The notes: a model not told the origin generated them from the letters alone. Positions 34,277 to 42,262 are shown, numbered from the stretch's first letter. The stretch is DNA of 42,262 nucleotides from Maritimibacter sp. REDSEA-S28_B5 (GCA_001626765.1 LUOO01000029.1:1-42262); one strand, 5' to 3'. Made by a program: numbers and translations.

Positions 34277-35804
34277 GGGGCTGACCAAGGCCTACCCCGG
34301 CGTCGTCGCGAACGACAATGTCTCGTTCCAGATCATGCCGGGCGAGGTCCATGCGCTGCTTGGCGAAAACGGCGCGGGCAAATCCACGCTGGTCAAGATG
34401 ATCTACGGCCTCGTCAAACCCGATCGGGGCGCGATGCGGGTGAACGGCGCCACCTATGAACCCGCGAACCCCCATGCCGCGCGTGGCTCCGGCGTGGCCA
34501 TGGTGTTCCAGCACTTCTCGCTTTTCGACGCACTCGACGTGGCCGAGAACATCGCGCTGGGCATGGACAACCCGCCAAGGATGCGCGCACTCGCCGCCCG
34601 CATCCGCGAGGTGAGCGAAGCCTATGGCCTGCCCCTCGACCCCTCCCGCCGGGTGGGCGATCTGTCGGCGGGCGAACGTCAGCGGGTCGAGATCGTCCGT
34701 TGCCTGCTTCAGAACCCCAAGCTCCTCATAATGGACGAACCGACCTCGGTGCTCACCCCGCAGGAAGTGCAGATCCTGTTTGAGACGCTGCGCAAGCTCT
34801 CGTCCGAGGGCACCGCGATCCTTTATATCTCCCACAAGCTCGAAGAAATCCGCACGCTCTGCGACCGGGCCACGGTGCTGAGGCTGGGCAAGGTCGTTGG
34901 CGCCGCCAACCCGCGCGAGAAATCCGCGCGAGAACTGGCCGAGATGATGGTGGGCACGGTGCTCCACACCCCCTCGCGCGACACCACCGCGCCGGGTGAG
35001 GTGCTGCTGACCGTCAACGACCTCACCCTTCCCGCCGCCTCGCAATTCGGTACCACGCTGAAGGGCGTGTCGCTCGAGTTGCGCGCGGGCGAAGTCCTCG
35101 GCATCGCCGGTGTCGCGGGCAACGGTCAGGACGAGCTGCTCGGCGCGCTGTCGGGCGAACGGCTGTCGGCGGCGAACGCGGTCACGCTCTCGGGCAAGCC
35201 CATCGGGCGATTGGGTCCCAACGCGCGGCGCAGGCTGGGTCTGCTCGCCGCACCCGAGGAACGGCTGGGCCATGCGGCAGCCCCCGAGATGAGCCTGACC
35301 GAAAACGCGCTCCTCACCGGCGACATCCGCGAGAAGCTGACCAGGAACGGCTTCGTCGGCTGGTCCAAGGCGCGCGCCTTCGCGAAGAAGATCATCGAGG
35401 GCTTCGACGTGCGCACGCCGGGGACCGAAACCGCCGCGGGCGCGCTGTCTGGCGGCAACCTCCAGAAATTCGTGATCGGGCGGGAAATTCTGCAACGGCC
35501 CACGGTGCTTGTCGTGAACCAGCCCACATGGGGCGTCGATGCCTCGGCCGCCGCCGCGATCCGGCAGGCGCTCCTCGACCTCGCGGCTGAGGGCGCGGGG
35601 CTGATCGTCATTTCGCAGGACCTCGACGAGCTCATGGAGATCTCCGACCGCTTCTCGGCACTGAACGAGGGCCGCCTTGCCCGCGCTGTGCCTGCCAAGG
35701 GGCTGACGGTCGACGAGATCGGCCTCATGATGGGCGGCGCGCATGACATGCACGAGGCGCATGCCGAGGACTCCCCCAGAACTGCGCAGGAGGTCCCCGC
35801 ATGA
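34251..35804 (+). CDS. ABC transporter ATP-binding protein (purine/nucleoside type, two NBDs)
   Basis: This 517-residue protein carries two nucleotide-binding domains. The first is canonical: Walker A GENGAGKST (38-46), LSAGERQR (138-145) and Walker B LLIMDEPTS (158-166). The second has the degenerate Walker A GVAGNGQDELL and a QPTWGVD Walker B usual for the nucleoside/BMP importer class, with LSGGNLQK as signature. It energises the two permeases downstream. Position directly after xdhC points to purine bases or nucleosides as substrate. It overlaps xdhC by 26 nt and permease 1 by 4 nt. Confidence 0.92.
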   Translation: MSTPYLALEGLTKAYPGVVANDNVSFQIMPGEVHALLGENGAGKSTLVKMIYGLVKPDRGAMRVNGATYEPANPHAARGSGVAMVFQHFSLFDALDVAENIALGMDNPPRMRALAARIREVSEAYGLPLDPSRRVGDLSAGERQRVEIVRCLLQNPKLLIMDEPTSVLTPQEVQILFETLRKLSSEGTAILYISHKLEEIRTLCDRATVLRLGKVVGAANPREKSARELAEMMVGTVLHTPSRDTTAPGEVLLTVNDLTLPAASQFGTTLKGVSLELRAGEVLGIAGVAGNGQDELLGALSGERLSAANAVTLSGKPIGRLGPNARRRLGLLAAPEERLGHAAAPEMSLTENALLTGDIREKLTRNGFVGWSKARAFAKKIIEGFDVRTPGTETAAGALSGGNLQKFVIGREILQRPTVLVVNQPTWGVDASAAAAIRQALLDLAAEGAGLIVISQDLDELMEISDRFSALNEGRLARAVPAKGLTVDEIGLMMGGAHDMHEAHAEDSPRTAQEVPA

Positions 35805-36898
35805 GCCTGATCCGGCTTGAAAAACGCGCGGCGCCCTCGCGCACGCTCGCGGCCCTCACTCCGGTCATGGCCGTGATCGCCACGATGATCGCGGGCGGGA
35901 TCATGTTCGCCATCCTCGGCGCGAACCCGCTAGAGGCCATCCGCACGATCTTCTGGGACCCGCTCTTCGATCCGCAGTTCGGCCCCTATTCGCGCCCCCA
36001 GCTTCTGGTCAAGGCGGCCCCCCTCATCCTGATCGCGACGGGCCTCGCGCTCGGTTTCAAGGCTGGCATCTGGAACATCGGGGCCGAAGGGCAATACATC
36101 ATGGGCGCGGTGGTCGGTGCAGGTGCGGGCCTTGCCTTCTACCCGTCCGAAAGTCCGCTCATCTTCCCCTTCATGGTGCTCGCGGGCGGCTTCGGCGGCT
36201 GGGCCTGGGCGATGATCCCTGCGATCCTCAAGACGCGCTTCGGCACGAACGAGATCCTCGTGTCACTCATGCTGGTCTACGTGGCCGAGAACATTCTCGC
36301 CTCGGTCTCCTCGGGCCTTCTCAGAAACCCCGAGGGCATGGGCTTTCCCGGCTCGCGCAACCTCGCGCGCGACTATCCGGCGGCCTCCAATACCGAGATC
36401 ATCGCGAACACCGGGATGCACTGGGGCGTCGTCGCCGCCTTGATCGCCGTCATCTTCGCCTATGTGCTCATGACCCGGCACAAGATGGGCTTCGCGATCC
36501 GCCTCGCCGGCGAGGCGCCCCGCGCGGCCCGTTTCGCGGGCGTCTCACCCAGCCGGCTCATCATCTTCTGCCTCGGCACCGCGGGCGCGCTTGCCGGTCT
36601 CGCGGGCCTTTTCGAGGTCTCGGGCCCCGCGGGCCAGATCTCGATCGACTTCAACTCGGGCTATGGCTTCACAGCGATCATCGTCGCCTTTCTCGGCCGC
36701 CTCCACCCCATTGGCATCCTGCTCGCGGGCCTGCTCATGGCGCTGACCTATATCGGCGGCGAGCTTGCGCAACTCATGCTCGGCATGCCCGCCGCCGCGA
36801 TTCAGCTCTTTCAGGGGATGCTCCTCTTCTTCCTCCTCGCGATGGACGTCTTTGCCAACTACCGCATCCGCATCGGCACGCCGGAGGTGGCGACATGA
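35801..36898 (+). CDS. ABC transporter permease 1 (BMP-type nucleoside/purine)
   Basis: The 365-residue inner-membrane protein has about nine hydrophobic segments and the BPD_transp_2 family pattern: LGFKAGIWNIGAEGQYIMGAVVGAG, TNEILVSLMLVYVAENIL, and RLAGEAPRAARFAGVSPSRLIIFCLGTAGALAGLAGLFEV. The start overlaps the ATPase stop (ATGA). It ends at a TGA that overlaps a 27-codon ORF leading to permease 2. Confidence 0.92.
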   Translation: MSLIRLEKRAAPSRTLAALTPVMAVIATMIAGGIMFAILGANPLEAIRTIFWDPLFDPQFGPYSRPQLLVKAAPLILIATGLALGFKAGIWNIGAEGQYIMGAVVGAGAGLAFYPSESPLIFPFMVLAGGFGGWAWAMIPAILKTRFGTNEILVSLMLVYVAENILASVSSGLLRNPEGMGFPGSRNLARDYPAASNTEIIANTGMHWGVVAALIAVIFAYVLMTRHKMGFAIRLAGEAPRAARFAGVSPSRLIIFCLGTAGALAGLAGLFEVSGPAGQISIDFNSGYGFTAIIVAFLGRLHPIGILLAGLLMALTYIGGELAQLMLGMPAAAIQLFQGMLLFFLLAMDVFANYRIRIGTPEVAT

Positions 36899-36978
36899 CC
36901 CCTGCTTCACTGCTTCAAGAATACTTCGGGGTCCGGGGCAGCGCCCCGGCCCGCCCCCTCCACGAGAAAGACCTCTGA
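36895..36978 (+). CDS. 27-codon bridging ORF between the permease genes
   Basis: The ATG overlaps the permease 1 stop (ATGA), and its TGA overlaps the permease 2 start (TGATG). It exactly fills the 79-nt gap. The sequence begins MTPASLLQEYFGVRG and contains dispersed repeat copy B plus a GC hairpin. It has no recognisable domain. The likely role is keeping ribosomes coupled across the inserted repeat; a functional peptide is not indicated. Confidence 0.4.
   Translation: MTPASLLQEYFGVRGSAPARPLHEKDL
36901..36929 (-). repeat. Dispersed repeat, copy B
   Basis: Its reverse complement matches copy A (15331-15359) at 22 of 29 positions, including TATTC-N-TGAA. It is followed by the hairpin CCGGGGC-AGC-GCCCCGG (36933-36949). 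It lies between two co-transcribed permease genes. Confidence 0.5.
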
Positions 36979-37901
36979 TGGACTTCGGCTCGATCAACCC
37001 GATCCTCCTCATCGCATCGCTCATGGTGGCCTCGACCCCGATCCTGCTCGCCGCCTTGGGCGAAATGGTCGTGGAAAAGGCAGGCGTCCTCAATCTGGGC
37101 GTCGAAGGAATGATGATCACCGGCGCGGTGGTGGGTTTTGCCATCGGGGTCAACACCGGGTCGAGCTGGGCGGGCTTCGCCGTCGCCGCCCTCGCAGGTG
37201 CGGCGCTGTCGATGATCTTTGCGATCATCACCCAGGTCCTGCTCTCGAACCAAGTCGCCACGGGCCTTGGCCTCACACTTTTCGGCCTTGGCCTCTCCTC
37301 GCTCATCGGCAAGCCCTATGTAGGGATGAAGGCCCCCGGCTTCGCGAAACTGCATATTCCCGGCCTGTCGGAAATACCCTTTGTCGGTCCGGTGCTCTTT
37401 CGCCATGACCCGATGGTCTATGTCTCGATCCTCATCGTGGCCGGGGTCTGGTATCTGCTCACCTTCACCCGCGCAGGGCTCATTCTGCGCGCGGTGGGGG
37501 AAAACCACAACGCGGCCCATGCGCTGGGTTACAAGGTCAAGACCGTGCGTTTTGCCGCCATCGCCTTTGGCGGCGCCATGGCGGGCCTCGGCGGAGCCTA
37601 CGTGAGCCTCGTGCGCGTGCCGCAATGGGTCGAGGGCATGACGGCCGGCGCGGGTTGGATCGCGCTCGCCATCGTCGTCTTTGCAAGCTGGCGTCCGTGG
37701 CGCATCCTTCTGGGCGCCTACCTCTTCGGGGGCATCACGGTCCTGCAACTCAACCTTCAGGCCGCCGGGTCTTCCATCCCGGTCGAGTATCTGTCGATGT
37801 CGCCCTATGTCATCACGATCCTTGTCCTTGTCATCATCTCGATCCGCGGCAACCATGGTGCGCCGGGGTCGCTCGGGCGGGTGTTCCATGCTTCCCACTG
37901 A
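36978..37901 (+). CDS. ABC transporter permease 2 (BMP-type nucleoside/purine)
   Basis: The 307-residue inner-membrane protein is the second half of the permease heterodimer: ILLAALGEMVVEKAGVLNLGVEGMMITGAVVGF, LRAVGENHNAAHALGYKVKTVRFAAIAFGGAMAGLGGAYVSL, and LFGGITVLQLNLQAAG. The start ATG 36978 (MDFGSINPILL) follows GAGAAAG and overlaps the stop of the bridging ORF. An open frame upstream to 36765 is out-of-frame permease 1 sequence. Confidence 0.92.
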   Translation: MDFGSINPILLIASLMVASTPILLAALGEMVVEKAGVLNLGVEGMMITGAVVGFAIGVNTGSSWAGFAVAALAGAALSMIFAIITQVLLSNQVATGLGLTLFGLGLSSLIGKPYVGMKAPGFAKLHIPGLSEIPFVGPVLFRHDPMVYVSILIVAGVWYLLTFTRAGLILRAVGENHNAAHALGYKVKTVRFAAIAFGGAMAGLGGAYVSLVRVPQWVEGMTAGAGWIALAIVVFASWRPWRILLGAYLFGGITVLQLNLQAAGSSIPVEYLSMSPYVITILVLVIISIRGNHGAPGSLGRVFHASH

Positions 37902-37939
37902 ACCAGCGACACAGACCAGGGGCAGCTTCGGGGGGAGCC

Positions 37940-38698
37940 GTGCAGCGACAGGAAGTTCTAGCCATTCTCGACGGGACGCACCCGCGACTGGGGCGCTCGG
38001 TCGCCTTTGCGTTGGACGGGCTGATCGTGCTTTCAGCCCTCGCCATCGCGGTAGAAACCGTGCCGGGGCTGCCGCGCGGCTGGCAGTTTACGCTGCAGGT
38101 CCTCGAGGACGTAATCATCTTTGTCTTTGCGTCAGAATACATGGTCCGGCTGCTGTCAGCCCCACGCAAGCGCGACTATGCGCTGAGTTTCTGGGGGATC
38201 ATCGACCTGCTCGCGTGGCTGCCCGCGTTGCTTCTCTTCCTCCCCGCCACACAAGCGATCCGGGTGCTCCGGCTCGTGCGGCTTCTCAGGCTCATCAAGC
38301 TCTTCGACACCGCGCCTGCGCTCCATCGCCTCGCCACCGCCTTTGGCCGGGTGCGTGCGGAGCTGGTCGTCTGGGGCGTGCTCTCGGCGCTCCTGCTCTA
38401 CGTGGCGGCGGTCGGCATCTACGTTTTCGAGAACCCCGCGCAGCCCGAGGTCTTTTCCTCGATCCCCGCCGCGCTTTGGTGGTCGGTGGTGAGCTTTACC
38501 ACGGTCGGATATGGCGACATGTTCCCGATCACGCCGGGCGGGAGGATCATGACGACCTTCATGCTCTTCATCGGGCTGGGGATCTTTGCCGTCCCCGCCG
38601 CGATCGTCACCACGGCGCTTCTGGAAGCCGAGACCAACGTCCGTCCCCGCAGCAGGGACCGGCGCAGCGATGCGGACGATAGCCGTGACGAAACCTGA
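37940..38698 (+). CDS. Voltage-gated-type potassium channel (6TM ion transport protein)
   Basis: This is a 252-residue inner-membrane protein. It has six hydrophobic segments, an S4-like helix with regularly spaced basic residues (RVLRLVRLLRLIKLF, 108-122), a pore helix and the K+ selectivity filter TTVGYGD (187-193), then S6 (FMLFIGLGIFAVPAAIVTTALL). The acidic S2/S3 residues expected of a voltage sensor are visible (LEDVIIFVFASEYMVRLL; GIIDLLAWL). The cytosolic tail is short and charged, with no RCK domain. The start is GTG 37940 behind GGGGGAG. It is inserted between permease 2 (38-nt gap) and the substrate-binding protein (32-nt gap) of a purine ABC importer, an unexpected place. Confidence 0.9.
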   Translation: MQRQEVLAILDGTHPRLGRSVAFALDGLIVLSALAIAVETVPGLPRGWQFTLQVLEDVIIFVFASEYMVRLLSAPRKRDYALSFWGIIDLLAWLPALLLFLPATQAIRVLRLVRLLRLIKLFDTAPALHRLATAFGRVRAELVVWGVLSALLLYVAAVGIYVFENPAQPEVFSSIPAALWWSVVSFTTVGYGDMFPITPGGRIMTTFMLFIGLGIFAVPAAIVTTALLEAETNVRPRSRDRRSDADDSRDET

Positions 38699-38730
38699 AC
38701 CCACAACCAACAACCAACTGGGAGACTGAC

Positions 38731-39807
38731 ATGAAACTTGTCACCACACTTCTCGCCGGGGCCGCCTTTGGCCTCGCCTTCGCGACCGCCGCCGTCGCGC
38801 AGGACAAGACCAAGGTCGGCTTCATCTACGTGGGCCCGGTGGGCGACGGCGGATGGACCTATGAACACGACCAGGGCCGTCTCGCGCTCGAGGAAGAATT
38901 CGGCGACATGGTCGAAACCGTGTACCAGGAGAACGTCCCGGAAGGTGCCGACGCGGAACGCGCGATCACCCAGATGGCGCTGTCGGGCGCCGACCTTATC
39001 TTCACCACATCCTTCGGCTTCATGGACCCGACCATCGCGGTGGCCGAAAAATTCCCGGACGTGAAGTTCGAGCACGCCACCGGCTACAAGACCGCCGACA
39101 ACGTGGGCGTCTACTCGGCCCGCTTCTACGAAGGCCGCGCGGTGCAGGGCACCATCGCCGGGCATCTGACGGAATCCAACATCGTGGGCTACATCGGCTC
39201 GTTCCCGATTCCCGAGGTCATCCGTGGCATCAACTCGGCCTATATTCACGCCAAGAAGGTGAACCCCGACGTCCAGTTCAAGATCGTCTGGGCCTACACC
39301 TGGTTCGACCCGGCGAAAGAGGCTGACGCGGCCAAGGCGCTCATTGAACAGGGCGCGGACGTGATCCTCCAACACACCGACTCGACGGCCCCGCAGGCCG
39401 CGGCGCAGGAGGCGGGGAACGTCTATACCTTCGGTCAGGCTTCGGACATGATCGAATACGCCCCCATGCCGCGCGTCTCCTCGATCATCGACAACTGGGC
39501 GCCCTACTACATCGCCCGCACCAAGGCCGTGATGGACGGCACCTGGGAAAGCGACAACACCTGGGACGGCATCGGTGCCGGCATGGTCGGCATCGGCGAG
39601 ATCACCGACGCGGTGCCTGCCGAAGTAAAGGAGGAAGCCCTCGCGCTCAAAGACGCGATCGCATCGGGCGAATACCACCCCTTCACCGGCCCGCTCAACA
39701 AGCAGGACGGAAGCACGTGGCTCGCCGAAGGTGAAACCGCCGACGACGGCACGCTCGCCGGTATGGATTTCTACGTCGAAGGCATCGAAGGCGATATTCC
39801 GAACTGA
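38731..39807 (+). CDS. BMP family ABC transporter substrate-binding protein (purine/nucleoside)
   Basis: This 358-residue periplasmic protein has a Sec signal peptide (residues 1-23, cleavage after AVA before QDKTK) and no lipobox cysteine, so it is a free binding protein. VGFIYVGPVGDGGWTYEHDQGRLALEEEF, YQENVPEGADAERAI, FEHATGYKTADNVGVYSARFYEGR and IGSFPIPEVIRGINSAYIHAKKVNPD are features of the BMP/PnrA-like family. It has its own GGGAG ribosome site and a strong terminator downstream, and closes the xdh-transport operon. Purine is the likely ligand, from context. Confidence 0.93.
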   Translation: MKLVTTLLAGAAFGLAFATAAVAQDKTKVGFIYVGPVGDGGWTYEHDQGRLALEEEFGDMVETVYQENVPEGADAERAITQMALSGADLIFTTSFGFMDPTIAVAEKFPDVKFEHATGYKTADNVGVYSARFYEGRAVQGTIAGHLTESNIVGYIGSFPIPEVIRGINSAYIHAKKVNPDVQFKIVWAYTWFDPAKEADAAKALIEQGADVILQHTDSTAPQAAAQEAGNVYTFGQASDMIEYAPMPRVSSIIDNWAPYYIARTKAVMDGTWESDNTWDGIGAGMVGIGEITDAVPAEVKEEALALKDAIASGEYHPFTGPLNKQDGSTWLAEGETADDGTLAGMDFYVEGIEGDIPN

Positions 39808-39831
39808 TCGGGTTCGGCATCTGAGATCGGG

Positions 39832-39858
39832 AAGGCCCTGCGGTTTGCGGGGCCTTTT
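39832..39858 (+). terminator. Intrinsic terminator of the purine uptake/xdh operon
   Basis: AAGGCCCTGC (39832-39841), loop GGTTT, GCGGGGCCTT (39847-39856) form a 10-bp stem with one T-G wobble, followed by TTTT. It lies 24 nt after the binding-protein stop. Confidence 0.9.
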
Positions 39859-39874
39859 CGGTTTGGGGCAGGAC

Positions 39875-39894
39875 GGTGCGCATGAATGCGCACC
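39875..39894. repeat. Short perfect palindrome (REP-like)
   Basis: GGTGCGCAT and ATGCGCACC with a 2-nt centre, followed by CTACGG. Hairpins of this form, followed by CCTACG, recur between genes in many alphaproteobacteria to my knowledge. It lies between the operon terminator and the broken transporter gene. Confidence 0.5.
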
Positions 39895-39969
39895 CTACGG
39901 ACATCGGGCCTGATCCGGGGGGCTCGCCCGCTTATTGTTAACGCTAACATTTCATGCAATAGACCGTGC

Positions 39970-40795
39970 ATGACTCAGCCTTCGCTTCTCCCCGGCATCG
40001 CGCTTCGCCTTGCGGCGACGTTCCTCATGACCGCCATGTCGGCGGCGGTCCATGCCGCAGCGGTCGAGGGCGTGCCGGTCGGGCAGATCATGGTCTGGCG
40101 CTCGCTCGTGGCGCTCGTCCCGATCCTGATCTACATGGCGGCGCGCTCGGAACTGCCTGTGGCCCTCACGACCAAGCGTCCCGGCCTGCACGTCACCCGG
40201 TCGCTCTTTGGCGCGTTCTCCATGGCTTGTTCGTTCTTGTCGCTCGCGTATCTGCCCGTCGCAAACGCGCAGGCACTGGCCTATCTCGCCCCGGTGCTCA
40301 CCCTGCCGCTGGCCGCGTGGCTGCTTGGCGAACGCCTCGGGCGCGGGGTCCCCGTGGCGGTGGGGCTGGGCTTTGCCGGGGTCGTCGCCTTGCTTTGGGC
40401 TGCGCTCGACAGGCATGGCCTTCGTCCGGGTCCATACCAAGCGGATGACGGTCACCGAACGCGCCTCGACCATCGCGTTCTATTTCGCGTTGGTCTCGGG
40501 CGTGGCGGGGCTTGCCACCCTGCCCTTCGGCTGGGCCACGCTCACCGGCGCCCAGATGCTCTGGCTCGGGGCTGCCGGTCTGATCGGCGGCCTCGGCCAC
40601 ATCGCATCGAACGAAGCCGTCGCCCGCGCGCCCGTCGCCCGTCTCGCGCCCTATGACTACACCGGGATGCTTTGGGCCATCGGTTTTGACCTCGTGCTCT
40701 TTGCAACGCTGCCTGGCCCCTTGGGATGGGTCGGCGTCGCGGCGATCACCGGGGCCGCGTTGATCGTGACTCGCCCCGCGCGCCCGTGGCCGTGA
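39970..40795 (+). pseudogene. DMT-family (EamA) transporter, broken by internal deletion and frameshift
   Basis: The first half (39970 to about 40411) encodes MTQPSLLPGIALRLAATFLM and five EamA-type membrane helices as far as GVVALLWAALD. The second half continues in another frame from about 40415 (MAFVRVHTKRMTVTERASTIAFYFALVSG, then GLGHIASNEAVARAPVARLAPYDYTGMLWAIGFD) to 40795. Homologues I know have roughly 20-25 residues between these two parts, ending in a GLGYAL-like helix, which are missing here. The lesion is therefore a deletion of a length not divisible by three, not a single-base sequencing error. Neither half alone would make a ten-helix transporter. Confidence 0.8.
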
Positions 40796-40944
40796 CGGGG
40801 AGGCCAGCCGTCGACCAGAATACCGGATTGGGTGCCGATGCGACATGTCGCAGAACCGTCACAGGCGGGCGTCGAGGTCCGGGACGGCACTCTCGTTTCT
40901 TGAAACACGGAGAGCGCGACGGTAAGCGGACCCGGAGTAGCCAG

Positions 40945-40957
40945 ACTAATCCTTAGT
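40945..40957. promoter_or_regulatory. Small palindrome upstream of the TonB-dependent receptor
   Basis: ACTAA-TCC-TTAGT lies 29 nt before the receptor start in an A+T-richer stretch. It could be an iron-responsive operator, but it does not match a Fur, Irr or RirA site closely enough for me to name one. The rest of 40796-40944 shows nothing definable. Confidence 0.3.
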
Positions 40958-40986
40958 TAGCCAAGAAATTCTACTGAGGATGACAT

Positions 40987-42262
40987 ATGCGCTACCCATC
41001 ACTGGCGGTTTCCGCCATCGCACTGCTTTCTGCAAGTCACGCCTACGGTCAAGCTGCTGAACCCTTCGTCCTCGGGACGATCGTGCTGGGTTCGGACGCG
41101 ACATCGGCAGAAACCCGGTCCCCAAGCCCCGCGCCCACAGCGCAACCCGTGCCGGTGGCCACGCCGGTCGCAGACCCCGAAACCGTGGATGTCGAACTTG
41201 TCGGGCCGACTGACCCGCAAATGGCGGCTGGCGGTCAGGCAACCGCCGGGGGTCTGAGCAACGAAGACCTGACCCGGATCAGCCCTGGGGACCTACAGGA
41301 CGTGTTTCGCAGCCAGCCGACCATCCAGGTCGGCAGTTCCCTTCCGGTGTCGCAGAAGATCTACGTGAACGGGGTCGAAGAGAACAACCTCAACGTTACC
41401 ATCGACGGCGCGCGCCAGAATAACCGGATTTTCCACCACACCGCGACCACCTATATCGACCCCGAGCTTCTGCGGGCCGTCAGCGTCGAGCCGGGCGTCG
41501 CGCCTGCCGATGCCGGTCCGGGCGCCATGGCAGGGGCCATCGCTTTTGAGACGAAGGATGTGGGTGACCTTCTGGAAGCGGGCCGGACCTTCGGCGGCCG
41601 CGTCTCGACCGAGTTCGACACGGGTGGCAACACCTCCACCAGCAGCCTCGCGCTTTATGGGCGCGCCGGGATCGTGGAATACCTCGTGTTCGGCAAATAT
41701 GCTCGCGGCGGCAACCGTCAGGACGCCAGCGGCGCGAATATCATCGGCTCGGGCACGGCCCTGACCAGCGGTCTTGCCAAGGTGGCGCTGAACCTGAACG
41801 ACGGCAGCCGCATCGAAGCCTCTTACGAGCAGGTCCGCGATGACGCGGAGCGCCCCAACCGTGCCGATTTCGGCGGCATGGTCCGTGGCGGAGTCCTGGA
41901 TACGGGGACCCGACAATACGCGCTGTCGCGTCAGAACGCGGTCGTCACCTATACCGGCAGCGGGACCAACCCGATGTGGAACCCGACACTGCAACTGGCC
42001 TATAACTCGACGAACCTCTACACGGCGCCCTTCACGGGCCGGACCGACGCCTATCGCGGGATCGCGACCAGCCTGACGGGCAAGGCGCAAAACGAGTTCG
42101 CCCTGTCCGACGGCACGATCACGGCCGGTGTCGATTTCTACCGCGACGTCACCGACATCACCGGTGAAGGATCTGCCGTCTATTTCGCCGAGGAAAGCGC
42201 CTGGAACCTGGGCGCCTACGTGCAGGGCCGGTTCAACGTGACCGACCGGTTCCGCGTCTCGG
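40987..42262 (+). CDS. TonB-dependent receptor, N-terminal 425 residues (cut by window end)
   Basis: This outer-membrane gated transporter has a signal peptide (MRYPSLAVSAIALLSASHAYG, cleavage before QAAEP), a TonB-box-like LGTIVLGSD just after it, and a Pro/Ala-rich spacer (about 38-70). A plug domain follows (LQDVFRSQPTIQVGSSLPVSQKIYVNGVEENNLNVTIDGARQNN, split here at YVNGVE; PELLRAVSVEPG; GAMAGAIAFETKDV), and then beta-barrel strands begin. The TIDGARQ plug pattern resembles heme and iron-complex receptors, but the ligand is not proven. GAGGA lies 7 nt upstream of the ATG at 40987. Confidence 0.88.
   Translation, partial: MRYPSLAVSAIALLSASHAYGQAAEPFVLGTIVLGSDATSAETRSPSPAPTAQPVPVATPVADPETVDVELVGPTDPQMAAGGQATAGGLSNEDLTRISPGDLQDVFRSQPTIQVGSSLPVSQKIYVNGVEENNLNVTIDGARQNNRIFHHTATTYIDPELLRAVSVEPGVAPADAGPGAMAGAIAFETKDVGDLLEAGRTFGGRVSTEFDTGGNTSTSSLALYGRAGIVEYLVFGKYARGGNRQDASGANIIGSGTALTSGLAKVALNLNDGSRIEASYEQVRDDAERPNRADFGGMVRGGVLDTGTRQYALSRQNAVVTYTGSGTNPMWNPTLQLAYNSTNLYTAPFTGRTDAYRGIATSLTGKAQNEFALSDGTITAGVDFYRDVTDITGEGSAVYFAEESAWNLGAYVQGRFNVTDRFRVS

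Noticed and set aside
40953..40962. TTAGTTAGCC identical to 28067-28076 in ArsR operator 2
   Set aside because: Only one half-site is shared and the second arm differs, so chance is more likely than common regulation.
1..42262. CRISPR arrays, tRNA or rRNA genes, insertion sequences, phage genes
   Set aside because: No regularly spaced direct repeats, cloverleaf-like genes, transposases or phage structural genes were seen on reading both strands.

Overview
The window looks like chromosomal DNA from an alphaproteobacterium of the Rhodobacteraceae (Roseobacter/Rhodobacter group). This is inferred from high G+C, short-form HisG with HisZ, phosphatidylcholine synthase, a DUF484-xerC pair, a ycjX-GNAT-ycjF cluster, two-subunit xanthine dehydrogenase beside a BMP-type ABC importer, and Rhodobacterales-like intergenic palindromes. 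I see no rRNA, tRNA, CRISPR array, insertion sequence or phage. Most of the window is housekeeping sequence in tightly packed operons, with many 4-nt ATGA/GTGA overlaps.

Left part (1-7356): priA (minus strand, cut by the window edge); a FSA-type transaldolase with a textbook terminator; a GT-C-like membrane glycosyltransferase (minus); DUF484 protein and xerC; an orphan 146-aa protein; phosphatidylcholine synthase.

Middle (7353-19025): a long minus-strand series read in the order hisS-hisZ-hisG, then ycjX-GNAT-ycjF-SDR/DoxX, then ileS-ogt, followed on the plus strand by slyX.

Centre (19112-27255): an FNT-family channel divergent from a catalase, a stand-alone MetE catalytic-domain protein, and dnaE. 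Directly after dnaE, with its Shine-Dalgarno sequence inside the dnaE stop region, lies an abortive-infection-like gene of lower G+C with a possible HEPN RNase motif. dnaE carries an in-frame palindromic repeat that appears to add about 18 residues.

Right part (27417-42262): an SRPBCC gene; an ArsR-SRPBCC-SRPBCC operon with two identically spaced operator palindromes around an apparently leaderless promoter; then a purine operon, xdhA-xdhB-xdhC followed by an ABC ATPase, two permeases, a voltage-gated-type K+ channel and a BMP substrate-binding protein. The logical reading is purine import coupled to (hypo)xanthine oxidation, with the K+ channel as the odd member. After the operon terminator come a broken DMT-family transporter gene (internal deletion plus frameshift) and the first 425 residues of a TonB-dependent receptor.

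The points most worth a second look are the in-frame palindrome in dnaE, the dnaE-coupled Abi_C/HEPN-like gene, the double ArsR operator, a 27-codon bridging ORF created across a dispersed repeat between the two permeases, and the K+ channel inside the purine-uptake operon.
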